Source: Arthrobacter gengyunqii (GTDB taxonomy: Bacteria > Actinomycetota > Actinomycetes > Actinomycetales > Micrococcaceae). From it: a stretch of 64,000 nt of DNA. Of this stretch, positions 45,290 to 54,831 are shown in pieces. Each line of letters starts with the position of its first letter. The stretch's first letter is position 1. The stretch lies in NCBI RefSeq assembly GCF_023022985.1, contig NZ_CP095461.1, positions 1 through 64,000 of the forward strand. Direction: 5' to 3'. Below the pieces are notes generated by a model. That model was given only the letters and a program-made list of their open reading frames with translations, had not been told where the DNA came from and did not search any database. The translations under genes were made by a program, and so were the position numbers.

Positions 45290-46768
45290 TCAGCTTTCCT
45301 GGGCGACCTTGGACGCGTTCTTGATGATGTTCTTGGCCATGGATGGAAAAATCAGGGTGTGGAACGGCGCAATCAGCCACCAGTACAGCTTTCCGCCCAG
45401 CCCTTTGGGGAAGTAGATGGCGCGCTGCCGGTACAGGCTGCCGTCGCCGTCGGGATCCACCCGCAGTTCCAGCCAGGCCTTGCCCGGCACCCGCATTTCG
45501 GCCCGCAGCCGCAGCAGGCTGCCGCGCTCCAGCAGTTCCACCCGCCACCAGTCCACCACGTCCCCGGTGAACAGGGTGGTGGGATTGCGGCGTCCGCGGG
45601 TCAGACCGGCCCCGCCCACGGTCTTGTCCAGCACCCCGCGGATAGCCCAGGCCATCGGCAGCGAATACCAGCCGTTCTTTCCGCCGATTCCTTCAATCAC
45701 CTTCCACACATGCTCGGGAGCCACCGAGGAACGGCGCTGCCGGGAGTCCACGTACACGGTCTGCCCGGCCCAATTCGGGTCACTGGGCAGCGGCGAGGAC
45801 GCATCATCGGCCGACGGTGACGCGCCGGCCCACGTGGTTTCCACCTCGCCGCGCATTTCCTTGCCCAGCGCCCGCTTCACCGCTTCCTGATACCCGGTGC
45901 GGCCACTGTCAGGCTCCGGCACGTACTGGTCAATGTCGTGTTCCTTGGAGACGGCGTCGTGCTGCAGCGATTCCACCAGCGGCAGGGACATGGACCGCGG
46001 AATCGGCGTCACCAGGGCCACCCACAAACCCGCCAGCCGCGGCGCGGGCAGCGGCAGGGCGTAGATCCGCCGCTGCGGCAGGCCGGCTTCTTCCGCGTAG
46101 CCGTTCATGATCTCCGCGTAGGTCAGCACCTCGCGGGAGCCGATGTCGAAGGTGCGGTTGGTGCCCGCCGGGAGGTCGACGGCGCGGACCAGGTAGTGCA
46201 GGACGTCGCGGATGGCGATGGGTTCGATCTTCCGCCGCACCCAGCTGGGCGCCGGCATGACCGGCAGGGTTTCGGTCAGGTGGCGGATCATCTCAAACGA
46301 GGCCGAGCCGGAACCGATCACCACGCCGGCCTGGTAAACGACGGCGGGAACCTTGCCCTCGAGCAGGATTCGCCCCACTTCCGTGCGGGACCTCATGTGC
46401 GGGGACAGTTCGCCCTCCGGATGCAGGCCGCCCAGATACACGATCCGCTGCACGCCGGACTCCGCTGCGGCATCCGCCACCAGATGCGCGATCTGCTGTT
46501 CCTGGTCCGCAAACCCCTTGCCCGAGGCCATGGAATGCACCAGGAAGTAGAGCGTGTCCATGCCCCGCATGGCCTCACCCACTGAGTCCTTGTCCGTGAG
46601 GTCGCCCTGGACGATTTCGACGTCGTCGTGCCACGGAACGTCGTGCAGTTTCTCCGGGGAGCGCACCAGAACCCGCACCTTGTGGCCGTCCTCCAGCAGC
46701 AGCGGAACCAGCCGCCCGCCGATGTAGCCGGTGGCACCCGTTACCAAAACACGCTGCGCTTCAGTCAT
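45290..46768 (-). CDS. NAD(P)-binding SDR fused to DUF2867
   Basis: The 492-residue protein starts with an atypical SDR/NmrA-like Rossmann domain (about 1-290): VTGATGYIGGRLVPLLLEDG at residues 9-28, LVHSMASGKGF and the downstream IEPIAIRDVLHYLVRAVD. A DUF2867 domain (about 340-485) follows with VWKVIEGIGGKNGWYSLPMAW and the end APFHTLIFPSMAKNI. This fusion is widespread in actinobacteria; function is not established, and a role in lipid or quinone-like substrate handling is only guessed. It is convergent with the pentapeptide-repeat gene with one base between stops. A -10-like TAGCTT lies six bases before its ATG. Confidence 0.9.
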   Translation of the reverse strand: MTEAQRVLVTGATGYIGGRLVPLLLEDGHKVRVLVRSPEKLHDVPWHDDVEIVQGDLTDKDSVGEAMRGMDTLYFLVHSMASGKGFADQEQQIAHLVADAAAESGVQRIVYLGGLHPEGELSPHMRSRTEVGRILLEGKVPAVVYQAGVVIGSGSASFEMIRHLTETLPVMPAPSWVRRKIEPIAIRDVLHYLVRAVDLPAGTNRTFDIGSREVLTYAEIMNGYAEEAGLPQRRIYALPLPAPRLAGLWVALVTPIPRSMSLPLVESLQHDAVSKEHDIDQYVPEPDSGRTGYQEAVKRALGKEMRGEVETTWAGASPSADDASSPLPSDPNWAGQTVYVDSRQRRSSVAPEHVWKVIEGIGGKNGWYSLPMAWAIRGVLDKTVGGAGLTRGRRNPTTLFTGDVVDWWRVELLERGSLLRLRAEMRVPGKAWLELRVDPDGDGSLYRQRAIYFPKGLGGKLYWWLIAPFHTLIFPSMAKNIIKNASKVAQES

Positions 46769-46890
46769 TTTTCCAAGCTACACAGTTCTTCCGCCGTTGC
46801 GCAGGGCCGGCGGAACGCCCTTGGCGTAATCTGCTCAGCAGGCTGACCAATAGTGGAAATTGCCTGCCGATCCCGGTAAGACTAGGGACC

Positions 46891-49518
46891 ATGGCGAGCA
46901 GCGGAGCGGGTCTGAGACAGCAGGAGACCGTGAATGTGGACGGACACCGCCTGCGGCTGACCAATCTCGACAAGGTGCTGTATCCGGAAACCGGAACCAC
47001 CAAGGCGGATGTACTGTCCTATTACGCCGCCGTGGCCGAGGCGCTGCTGCCCCATTCCCGCGACCGTCCGGCCACCCGCAAGCGCTGGGTCCACGGGGTG
47101 GGGGTTCCCGGAGATCCGGGGCAGGTTTTCTTCCAGAAGAACATTGAGACCTCGGCTCCCACCTGGGTGAAACGGTTTCCGATCGAGCACAAAAGCGGCA
47201 CCAATATTTATCCGCTGGTCAATGACCTGGCGACGCTGATCTGGCTGGCGCAGAGCGCAGCCCTGGAAATCCATGTGCCGCAGTGGCGCTTCGGTCCGCG
47301 CGGCAAGATCAACAACCCGGACCGCCTGGTGCTGGACCTTGATCCGGGGGAGGGTGCGGACCTGGCGCAGTGCGCCGAGGTGGCCCGCCTGGCCCGGGAC
47401 ATCCTCGCGGACATGGGCCTGGACGCCCGCCCGGTCACCAGTGGTTCCAAGGGCATCCACCTGTATGCCGCGCTGGACGGCAAGCAGACCTCGGACGAGG
47501 TCAGCGCCGTCGCCCATGAACTGGCGCGGGCGCTGGAAGCGGACCATCCGGACCTGATCGTGTCCGACATGAAAAAGTCGCTGCGCACCGGCAAGGTGCT
47601 GCTGGACTGGAGCCAGAACAACGGCAACAAAACCACCATCTGCCCCTACTCGCTGCGCGGCAGGTTCACGCCCACGGTGGCGGCGCCGCGCACCTGGGAG
47701 GAGCTGGAGGATCCGGACCTGGCCCAGCTGGACTATGAGCAGGTGATGCAGCGGCTGGATGACGACGGCGATCTGCTGGCAGGCATGGCCACCGGTGCCG
47801 GGGAACTGGACGCCGAGGCGCTGGAGGAGGCCGTGGCGGAAGGGGCCGACGGCGGCGGGGCGGGGGACCGGCTCAGCAAATACCGCAGCATGCGTGACGC
47901 CGCGAAAACTCCGGAACCGGTCCCGGCGGAACCTGCCGAGCCGTCGGAGGGCAACAGCTTTGTCATCCAGGAACACCACGCCCGCCGCCTGCACTGGGAT
48001 TTTCGGCTGGAGCACGACGGTGTCCTGGTCTCCTGGGCGCTGCCCAAGGGTCCGCCCGACTCGCCGGACCAGAACCATCTGGCGGTGCAGACCGAGGACC
48101 ATCCGCTGGACTACGGGAGCTTTGCGGGCACCATTCCCAAGGGGGAATACGGGGCAGGCGAGGTGCGCATCTGGGACCACGGAACCTACGAGCCGGAGAA
48201 ATGGCGCGACGGCAAGGAAGTCATTGCCGTGCTGCACGGCCAGCCCGACGGCGGCCTGGCGTCCGAGGGAAGCGCGGACCGCCGCTTCGCCCTGATCCAC
48301 ACCGGAGGCAAGGGCGGCAAGGGCGGAGACAACAACTGGCTGATCCATTTGATGAAGCACCAGCCCGCGCCCGCGGACAACGTCGACAAGACGGACACGG
48401 CAGCGGCAGCGTCGCCTACTGCCACTGTGGCAGCCGCCGCGGCAGCACCTGCCCCGGCCGCCAAGGCGTTGCCGGACACCGCCGGGGTGTCCAAGGCCGT
48501 CGCGGCCGATGCCGGGGAACACGGCATGCCCGCCGTGGAACCGATGCTCGCCACGCTCGGCACCCGGGCGGACGTGAACGACGCTGATGGAAACGAACAT
48601 GACGAATGGGCCTTCGAAATGAAGTGGGACGGCGTCCGCGCCGTGGTGGACGTGACGCCGGAGGGAACCCGGCTCATCAGCCGCAACGGCAACGACATGA
48701 CCGCCGCCTATCCCGAACTGCAGGAACTGAGCCGGCATCTGAACGGGGAACGCGCGGTCCTGGACGGGGAAATCGTCGCGATCAACAAGGCGGGCCGGCC
48801 GGACTTCGGGCTGCTCCAGCCGCGCATGCACCTCACCAAGAGGCGCGAAATCGAGGCCGCCGCAGCCCGCACTCCCGTGCACCTGATGCTCTTTGACCTG
48901 CTCTGGCTGGACGGAAACTCACTGCTGGACCTGCCCTACACGCAGCGCCGTGAGATCTTGGAATCTGCTGTGGACCCGGCGGGGGAGGACGGCCACGTTC
49001 AGGTGCCGCCGGCGCTGGACATGTCCATGGACGAGGCAGTGGAGGCCAGCAAGGAGCTCGGTCTGGAAGGGGTCATTGCCAAACGCCGGACCAGCACCTA
49101 CGCCCCCGGACGGCGTTCCAAGAACTGGATCAAGCTCAAGAACTCCTTCACCCAGGAAGTGGTGATTGTCGGCTGGCGCCCGGGCAAGGGCAACCGGGCC
49201 TCCAAAATCGGCTCCCTGCTGGTGGCCGTTCCGGACGGTCACGAACTGACTTACATTGGCCGGGTGGGCTCCGGACTGAGCGAAAAAGATCTGGCCCTGG
49301 TGGGCGGAAGACTCAAGAAGCTGGCCCGCAAAACGCCTCCGCTGGACGGTGTTCCCAGTGCCGACGCTTCCGACGCACAGTGGGTGCGTCCCGTCCTGGT
49401 GGGAGAAGTGACCTACTCTGAACGAACATCCACCGGCAAGCTGCGCCATCCCGCCTGGCGCGGCCTGCGCCCGGACAAGAAACCCTCCGACGTCGTCGTC
49501 GAAACCCCTGAGTCCTGA
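46891..49518 (+). CDS. ligD: ATP-dependent DNA ligase LigD (POL-PE-LIG)
   Basis: LigD repairs double-strand breaks with Ku. The 875-residue protein has the mycobacterial domain order: primase-polymerase (about 1-300; metal motif LDLDPGEG at about 148-155), 3'-phosphoesterase (about 350-500; HARRLHWDFRLEHDG at about 363-377), an Ala/Pro linker, and the ligase (about 550-860; nucleotidyl-transfer lysine in EMKWDGVRA at about 578). The ATG at 46891 is taken as start. A GTG at 46936 with AGGAGA eight bases upstream is a good alternative and would drop 15 weakly conserved residues. Confidence 0.95.
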   Translation: MASSGAGLRQQETVNVDGHRLRLTNLDKVLYPETGTTKADVLSYYAAVAEALLPHSRDRPATRKRWVHGVGVPGDPGQVFFQKNIETSAPTWVKRFPIEHKSGTNIYPLVNDLATLIWLAQSAALEIHVPQWRFGPRGKINNPDRLVLDLDPGEGADLAQCAEVARLARDILADMGLDARPVTSGSKGIHLYAALDGKQTSDEVSAVAHELARALEADHPDLIVSDMKKSLRTGKVLLDWSQNNGNKTTICPYSLRGRFTPTVAAPRTWEELEDPDLAQLDYEQVMQRLDDDGDLLAGMATGAGELDAEALEEAVAEGADGGGAGDRLSKYRSMRDAAKTPEPVPAEPAEPSEGNSFVIQEHHARRLHWDFRLEHDGVLVSWALPKGPPDSPDQNHLAVQTEDHPLDYGSFAGTIPKGEYGAGEVRIWDHGTYEPEKWRDGKEVIAVLHGQPDGGLASEGSADRRFALIHTGGKGGKGGDNNWLIHLMKHQPAPADNVDKTDTAAAASPTATVAAAAAAPAPAAKALPDTAGVSKAVAADAGEHGMPAVEPMLATLGTRADVNDADGNEHDEWAFEMKWDGVRAVVDVTPEGTRLISRNGNDMTAAYPELQELSRHLNGERAVLDGEIVAINKAGRPDFGLLQPRMHLTKRREIEAAAARTPVHLMLFDLLWLDGNSLLDLPYTQRREILESAVDPAGEDGHVQVPPALDMSMDEAVEASKELGLEGVIAKRRTSTYAPGRRSKNWIKLKNSFTQEVVIVGWRPGKGNRASKIGSLLVAVPDGHELTYIGRVGSGLSEKDLALVGGRLKKLARKTPPLDGVPSADASDAQWVRPVLVGEVTYSERTSTGKLRHPAWRGLRPDKKPSDVVVETPES

Positions 49519-49599
49519 CGCCCCTGACCACCGCACACCCCCATACCCACCCGACCAGACCGCACGCACTCCAACCGTCCCCAAGCACGGAGGAACCGC

Positions 49600-52071
49600 A
49601 TGACCTCTGCACAAACTGCACCGGACCAGCCGCTCAGCGACACCCTGAAGGATGTGGACACCTGGTGGCGCGCCGCCAATTACCTCTCCGCCGGGCAGAT
49701 CTACCTCCGGGACAATCCGCTGTTGCGCCGCCCGCTGGAGAAGGAGGACGTCAAGGCCCGGCTGCTCGGCCACTGGGGCACCACGCCCGGACTGAACTTC
49801 ATTTACGCGCACCTGAACCGGCTGATCCGCGAACAGGACCGCAAAGTCCTGTTCATCACCGGCCCCGGCCACGGCGGGCCGGCCAACGTTGCCAATGCCT
49901 GGCTGGAGGGAACCTACTCCGAGGTCTACAGCCACGTGGGCCAGGACGAGGACGGGCTGCGCACGCTCTTCAAGCAGTTCTCCTACCCCGGCGGCATTCC
50001 CAGCCACGCCGCCCCGGAAACCCCCGGTTCCATCCACGAGGGCGGGGAGCTGGGCTATTCGCTGGCGCACGCCTACGGTGCCGTCTTCGACAACCCGGAC
50101 CTGATTGCCGCCACGGTGATCGGCGACGGCGAGGCCGAAACCGGGCCGCTGGCGGCCAGCTGGCATTCCAACAGCTTCCTGGATCCGGCCGTGGACGGCG
50201 CCGTGCTGCCGATCCTGCACCTGAACGGCTACAAGATCGCCAACCCGACCATCCTCTCGCGCATGCCCGAGGAGCAGCTGGTGAAGCTGATGGAGGGATA
50301 CGGCTACCACCCGTACCTCGTCACGGTGACCGATCCGGCGTCGACGGCGCAGGCACACGCCGATTTCGCCGCTGCACTGGAAGCGTGCCTGGCGGAAATT
50401 GACGAGATTCAGGCTCCGTACCGCAACGGTGAGCGGGTGGCTGTGCCGGCCGACGCCCCGGATGCTGCGGCCACCCTCGAAGCGCGGAACGAACACGCCC
50501 CGCGCTGGCCCATGATCGTGCTCCGCTCGCCCAAGGGCTGGACCGGCCCCGCGGTGGTGGACGGCCAGCAGATGGAGGGCACCTGGCGCGCGCACCAGGT
50601 GCCGCTGTCCGGAATCCATGAAAACCCCGAGCACCTGGCGCAGCTGGAGGAGTGGCTGCAGTCTTACCGGCCCCAGGAGCTGTTCGACGACGACGGCCGG
50701 CTGCTGCCCGACATCGCTGCCCTCGCGCCGGAGGGGGACCTGCGGATGAGCGCCACCCCGTATGCCAACGGCGGCCGGCTGCTGCAGGACCTGAAAATGC
50801 CGGCCTACGCGGATCACGCCGTGGAGGTGGACGCACCGGGCACCAAGCGGGTTTCGCCCATGATCACCGCGGGCGAATATCTGCGCGACGTGATCTCGCT
50901 GAATCCGTCCAACTTCCGTGTTTTCGGCCCGGATGAGACCGCGTCCAACCGGCTGCAGGCCGTTTACGAGGTCACCGACAAGGCCTGGCAGCAGCGCATC
51001 GACGAGATAGACGAGCATCTGGCCCGCAGCGGGCGGGTGGCCGAAGTCCTCTCCGAGCACCTGTGTGAGGGCTGGCTGGAGGGTTACCTGCTGACCGGGC
51101 GGCACGGCGTCTTCAACTGCTACGAGGCGTTTGTCCACATTGTGGATTCCATGTTCAACCAGCATGCCAAATGGCTCAAGGTGAGCCGGAGCCTGTCCTG
51201 GCGCCAGCCCGTCGCCTCGCTGAACTACCTGCTCTCCAGCCACGTCTGGCAGCAGGACCACAACGGTTTCTCGCATCAGGACCCCGGTTTCATTGACCAC
51301 GTGGTGAACAAGAAGGCCGAAGTCATCCGGGTGTACCTGCCGCCGGACGTGAACACCATGCTGGCTGTCACCGAACACATCCTGGGCACCCGGGACCGGG
51401 TGAACGTGGTGGTTTCCGGCAAGCAGCCCACCCCGGCCTGGCTGAATCCGCAGGACGCCCAGCTGCATGTGGAGCGCGGTGTCGGCATCTGGGACTTCGC
51501 CGGCAGCGAAACCGCCGGGCCCGGCACAAAGTCCGATCCCGACGTCGTGCTGGCCTGTGCCGGAGACGTGCCGACGCTGGAAACCGTGGCGGCGGCGGGC
51601 CTGCTGAAACAGCAGCTTCCGGACCTCAAAATCCGGGTGGTCAACGTGGTGGACCTGATGCGGCTGCAGGACCCCGGAGAGCACCCGCACGGGCTCTCTG
51701 ACAGGGATTTCGACACCCTGTTCACCAAGGACCGGCCCATTATTTTTGCCTATCACGGCTATCCCTGGCTGATTCACCGGCTCACGTACCGTCGGACCAA
51801 CCACGGCAATCTGCACGTGCGCGGCTACAAGGAAGAGGGCACCACCACCACGCCCTTCGACATGGCCATGCTCAACCAGATCGACCGTTTCCAGTTGGCC
51901 ATCGACGTGCTGGACCGGGTAGCGTCGCTGGGATCAACGCAGGCCGGTTTCCGGCAGTGGCTCCAGGATGAACGGGCCCGCTGCCGGCAATACACCCGGG
52001 ACGAAGGGCAGGATCCGCCGTACATTACCGGCTGGGAACTGCAGGAAGCCTCGGAACAAACCGCGGACTGA
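49600..52071 (+). CDS. xfp: Phosphoketolase (xylulose 5-phosphate/fructose 6-phosphate type)
   Basis: The thiamine-diphosphate enzyme splits xylulose 5-phosphate (and often fructose 6-phosphate) into acetyl phosphate and a shorter sugar phosphate. The 823-residue length is typical. Cofactor motifs are [17 protein letters not shown] (about residues 87-103) and [17 protein letters not shown] (about 174-190); the later DQDPGF-like segment reads [15 protein letters not shown] clear GGAGGAACC precedes the ATG. It stands alone between ligD and an SRPBCC gene. No acetate kinase gene is nearby. Confidence 0.96.
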   Translation: MTSAQTAPDQPLSDTLKDVDTWWRAANYLSAGQIYLRDNPLLRRPLEKEDVKARLLGHWGTTPGLNFIYAHLNRLIREQDRKVLFITGPGHGGPANVANAWLEGTYSEVYSHVGQDEDGLRTLFKQFSYPGGIPSHAAPETPGSIHEGGELGYSLAHAYGAVFDNPDLIAATVIGDGEAETGPLAASWHSNSFLDPAVDGAVLPILHLNGYKIANPTILSRMPEEQLVKLMEGYGYHPYLVTVTDPASTAQAHADFAAALEACLAEIDEIQAPYRNGERVAVPADAPDAAATLEARNEHAPRWPMIVLRSPKGWTGPAVVDGQQMEGTWRAHQVPLSGIHENPEHLAQLEEWLQSYRPQELFDDDGRLLPDIAALAPEGDLRMSATPYANGGRLLQDLKMPAYADHAVEVDAPGTKRVSPMITAGEYLRDVISLNPSNFRVFGPDETASNRLQAVYEVTDKAWQQRIDEIDEHLARSGRVAEVLSEHLCEGWLEGYLLTGRHGVFNCYEAFVHIVDSMFNQHAKWLKVSRSLSWRQPVASLNYLLSSHVWQQDHNGFSHQDPGFIDHVVNKKAEVIRVYLPPDVNTMLAVTEHILGTRDRVNVVVSGKQPTPAWLNPQDAQLHVERGVGIWDFAGSETAGPGTKSDPDVVLACAGDVPTLETVAAAGLLKQQLPDLKIRVVNVVDLMRLQDPGEHPHGLSDRDFDTLFTKDRPIIFAYHGYPWLIHRLTYRRTNHGNLHVRGYKEEGTTTTPFDMAMLNQIDRFQLAIDVLDRVASLGSTQAGFRQWLQDERARCRQYTRDEGQDPPYITGWELQEASEQTAD

Positions 52072-52112
52072 GCCTGCGGGTACGTACGATCCATCTATTG
52101 AAGGAGAGTTCA

Positions 52113-52580
52113 TTGACCACTGATCAGAGCAGTGTTGTTGTCTCACGAATCATCGACGCTTCAGCAGCAGACATTTTCAACCTCCTGTCCAACCCCGAGC
52201 GCCATCACGAGCTGGACGGCTCCGGCATGGTCGTTTCGGACGAGAAGACCGACCGCATCACCGCTTCCGGGCAGGTCTTCACCATGAACATGCACAACGA
52301 GAAAATGGGCGACTACCAGACGGAAAACACCGTCACCGGGTACGACCACAACAAGCTCCTGGCCTGGCAGACGGCTCCGGCCGGCACCGAGCCCAAGGGC
52401 TGGCAGTGGGTCTGGGAGCTCGAACCCATGGGTCCGGACTCCACTGAAGTCACCCTCACCTATGACTGGTCCAACGTCACCGACAAGGAGACCCTGAAGA
52501 AGGTGTCCTTCCCGATGGTGTCCAAGGAAGACCTCGAGGAGTCGCTGAACAAGCTGGCTGCCGGAGTTTCCGGAGCCTAA
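52113..52580 (+). CDS. SRPBCC family protein
   Basis: A 155-residue START-like protein. It begins VVVSRIIDASAADIFNLLSNPERHHELDGSG, the usual SRPBCC strand-helix start, and has TGYDHNKLLAWQT and QWVWELEPMGPDSTEVTLTYDWSNV as central strands. The final helix is KEDLEESLNKLAAGV. Ligand unknown. The TTG at 52113 is preferred because AAGGAG lies six bases upstream; the frame upstream would start inside that site. It is a different subfamily from the SRPBCC protein next to dps. Confidence 0.85.
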   Translation: MTTDQSSVVVSRIIDASAADIFNLLSNPERHHELDGSGMVVSDEKTDRITASGQVFTMNMHNEKMGDYQTENTVTGYDHNKLLAWQTAPAGTEPKGWQWVWELEPMGPDSTEVTLTYDWSNVTDKETLKKVSFPMVSKEDLEESLNKLAAGVSGA

Positions 52581-52592
52581 CGCGTTTACCCG

Positions 52593-52649
52593 CATAACGA
52601 CGGCGGCCGGTTCCCTTCACGGAGAAGGGAACCGGCCGCCGTCGTTATG
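52593..52649. terminator. Very long bidirectional hairpin terminator
   Basis: The arms 52593-52618 and 52624-52649 form a perfect 26-base stem with loop ACGGA between two convergent genes. It is symmetrical and can serve both strands; no T run follows. Confidence 0.85.
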
Positions 52650-52671
52650 CCGTGATGGGAGCTGCGGGTGC

Positions 52672-53670
52672 TTAGACCGCGGACCAGCCGCCGTCGGAGG
52701 GCAGGATGGCGCCGTTGATGTTCACGCCGTCGTCGCTGAGCAGGAACGTGATGGACGCTGCCAGCTCCTCGGCGGAAGCCAGGCCCGGAATGTTGATGCG
52801 GGCGGGGCCGAGGCGGGCTTCGCCGTATTCGCTGGTCTTGCCGCCCATCGGAATGCCGGTGGCCACGCCGCCCGGAGCCACGGCGTTGACGCGGATGCCT
52901 TCCTTGGCGTACATGAACGCGGTGCTGCGGGTAATGCCCACAACCGCGTGCTTGGAGGCCGTGTAGGCCACGCCGGATGCCGAGCCGCGCAGGCCGGCCT
53001 CGGAGGTGATGTTCACGATCGAGCCCTTGTGCGCTTCGAGCATGGTCGGCAGCACGGCGCGGGTCAGGCGCATCAGGCCCTCCACGTTCACGGCGAAGAT
53101 CTTCTGCCACATGGCATCGGAGACCTCGTGCAGCGGGGAGAAGTCGTCATTGATGCCTGCCACGTTGGCCAGGCCGTCAATCTTGGCGCCGGACGCTTCC
53201 ATGATGCGGTCAATGGCGGCGGCGTCGGTGAGGTCTCCCGCAACCGGAACAATGGCGTCGCCAAGCTCGGCGGCGAGCTCCTTGATGCGGTCCTCGGCAA
53301 TGTCGACGGCGATGACGCGGCCGCCTTCACGGACAATCCGTCCCGCGGTGGCGCGGCCAATGCCGGAACCGGCGCCGGTGACGATGACGGTGCGGCCTTC
53401 GAAACGTCCCTCGACGGTCGGCAGGACGGTCTCGGCGGTTTCGGGCATGACGCCGCCGTTGGCCTGCTTCACGAGTTCATCTACGGCTGCCTGCGGGAAC
53501 TTGCCCCCGCTCAGGTCGACAAGCTGCTGCAGCTTCAGGGTCAGTGCCGGGCCCAGCGTTGACTCGTCGCTGCCGGAGGCGGCGAGCATGCCGCGGATGG
53601 CGGGTCCGCCTGCCGGGTGGTCGAGCCACTGCTGGACGGTGTTCTGGGCGGTGATGGGCTGGTTGGCCAT
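52672..53670 (-). CDS. SDR family oxidoreductase with N-terminal extension
   Basis: The C-terminal 235 residues are a classical SDR: VTGAGSGIGRA (about residues 94-104), NVAGINDD in place of NNAG, the catalytic serine in NITSEAG, YTASKHAV with Tyr and Lys (about 233-240), and LPSDGGWSAV at the end. About 85 residues precede the Rossmann fold (TVQQWLDHPAGGPAIRGML onward). I do not recognise this extension as an SDR element. The ATG at 53670 follows AAAGGA. A palindromic operator and a LacI regulator gene face it, implying sugar-linked control; the substrate is unknown. Confidence 0.88.
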   Translation of the reverse strand: MANQPITAQNTVQQWLDHPAGGPAIRGMLAASGSDESTLGPALTLKLQQLVDLSGGKFPQAAVDELVKQANGGVMPETAETVLPTVEGRFEGRTVIVTGAGSGIGRATAGRIVREGGRVIAVDIAEDRIKELAAELGDAIVPVAGDLTDAAAIDRIMEASGAKIDGLANVAGINDDFSPLHEVSDAMWQKIFAVNVEGLMRLTRAVLPTMLEAHKGSIVNITSEAGLRGSASGVAYTASKHAVVGITRSTAFMYAKEGIRVNAVAPGGVATGIPMGGKTSEYGEARLGPARINIPGLASAEELAASITFLLSDDGVNINGAILPSDGGWSAV

Positions 53671-53749
53671 GGACCGGTCCTTTCGTTGCGGGGGCGACCG
53701 AAGTGCGGCCGCGGTTGCCAGGCAATCCACGAGGGGTTTCCCCGTACTG

Positions 53750-53763
53750 CTTACACGTGTAAG
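53750..53763. promoter_or_regulatory. LacI-family operator
   Basis: CTTACACGTGTAAG is a perfect 14-base palindrome with a central CG step, as in LacI/PurR-type operators. It lies in the divergent gap between the SDR and lacI genes. A second short palindrome TTGCCAGGCAA is at 53715-53725. Confidence 0.75.
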
Positions 53764-53836
53764 TTGCCTGTAAAGTCAGAGTACCGGAGAAAGCCGGCGG
53801 ATATAAGGCAGTAATTTCGGCGGAAAGGAGGGGCCC

Positions 53837-54796
53837 GTGGAACGCAGGGCTACCTCCAGTGATGTGGCACGTGAGGCAGGCGTCTCGCGGGCTACGGTCA
53901 GCTATGTCCTTAACGGCCGAAGCGGGCAAAGCATCTCCGTCGCAACCCGGAACAAAGTGCTGGCTGCCGCCCGGAATCTGGGGTACATCCCGTCCGCAGC
54001 CGCCCGCACGCTGCGCAGCGGCCGCAGCACGCTGGTATTGATGCTGCTGCCGCCCGAACCGCTTGGCCGGGCCCAGGCCATGGTGATCGACGCGGCCTCG
54101 GAGTACCTGGAGCAGCACGGGTTGCGGCTGGTGGCCCACCGGTTGCCTCGGAGCGGAGGTGCGGTGTCCCTGGTGCATTCCTTGGTTCCTGCGGCACTGA
54201 TCCTCATCACTCCGCTGGAGGACGCGGAGCTGGCTGCCCTGCAGGCCACCGGGATCAGGATGGCCTCGCTGCACTCGACACTGCATGATCCGCTCGGGCC
54301 GGACCTGGGCATCGGCGCACTGCAGGTCCGGTACCTGGCCGACGCCGGGCACCGCCGGATCGGCGTGGCCGTGCCGGAGGGTGCCGGCTACGGCTGGCGT
54401 GTACAGGTGCGCCTGGCCGCCATCGAGCACGCCTGTGATGTCCTTGGCCTGCCGCGTCCCGCCGTCGCGCATCTGCGGCTGGACGCCGCCGATGCCGCAG
54501 CCGCCGTCGCCCGCTGGCTTGAAGGCCCGGAGGCGGTAAGCGCAGTGTGCGCCTTCGACGACGACCACGCCTTCGCCCTGCTGTCCGGTTTGGCGGTCCA
54601 CGGACTGACGGCGCCGAAGGACCTGGCGGTGATCGGTGCCGAGGACATTCCGCTGGCGTCCCTCGCCGTGCCGCCGCTGAGCACCGTCCGGCTCGACGCC
54701 GCACGGCTGGGAGAGCGGTTTGCACAGATGGCGCTGGGCGAAACGGCCGCTGAAGGACTGCCGCCCGTCAGCCTGGTTCAGCGGGACTCCGCCTAG
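53837..54796 (+). CDS. LacI-family transcriptional regulator
   Basis: The 319-residue protein has an N-terminal LacI helix-turn-helix (ATSSDVAREAGVSRATVSYVLNG, about residues 5-27) and the hinge helix region with SAAARTLRSGRS (about 53-64). A periplasmic-binding-protein-like effector domain follows, with CAFDDDHAFALLSG and LAVIGAEDIPLASLAVPPLSTV. GAAAGGAGG precedes the GTG. It is divergent from the SDR gene and a perfect palindrome lies between, so it likely controls the SDR and itself. The effector sugar is unknown. Confidence 0.92.
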   Translation: MERRATSSDVAREAGVSRATVSYVLNGRSGQSISVATRNKVLAAARNLGYIPSAAARTLRSGRSTLVLMLLPPEPLGRAQAMVIDAASEYLEQHGLRLVAHRLPRSGGAVSLVHSLVPAALILITPLEDAELAALQATGIRMASLHSTLHDPLGPDLGIGALQVRYLADAGHRRIGVAVPEGAGYGWRVQVRLAAIEHACDVLGLPRPAVAHLRLDAADAAAAVARWLEGPEAVSAVCAFDDDHAFALLSGLAVHGLTAPKDLAVIGAEDIPLASLAVPPLSTVRLDAARLGERFAQMALGETAAEGLPPVSLVQRDSA

Positions 54797-54831
54797 CTGC
54801 GGTCCGGGCCTACGCGTGCCGCCAGACGGAC

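Noticed and set aside
46882..48882. A 666-codon minus-strand open frame opposite ligD
   Set aside because: Same reason; no motif of its own.
48919..51816. A 965-codon minus-strand open frame opposite ligD and phosphoketolase
   Set aside because: Antisense to two genes with complete catalytic motifs; composition is a frame shadow.
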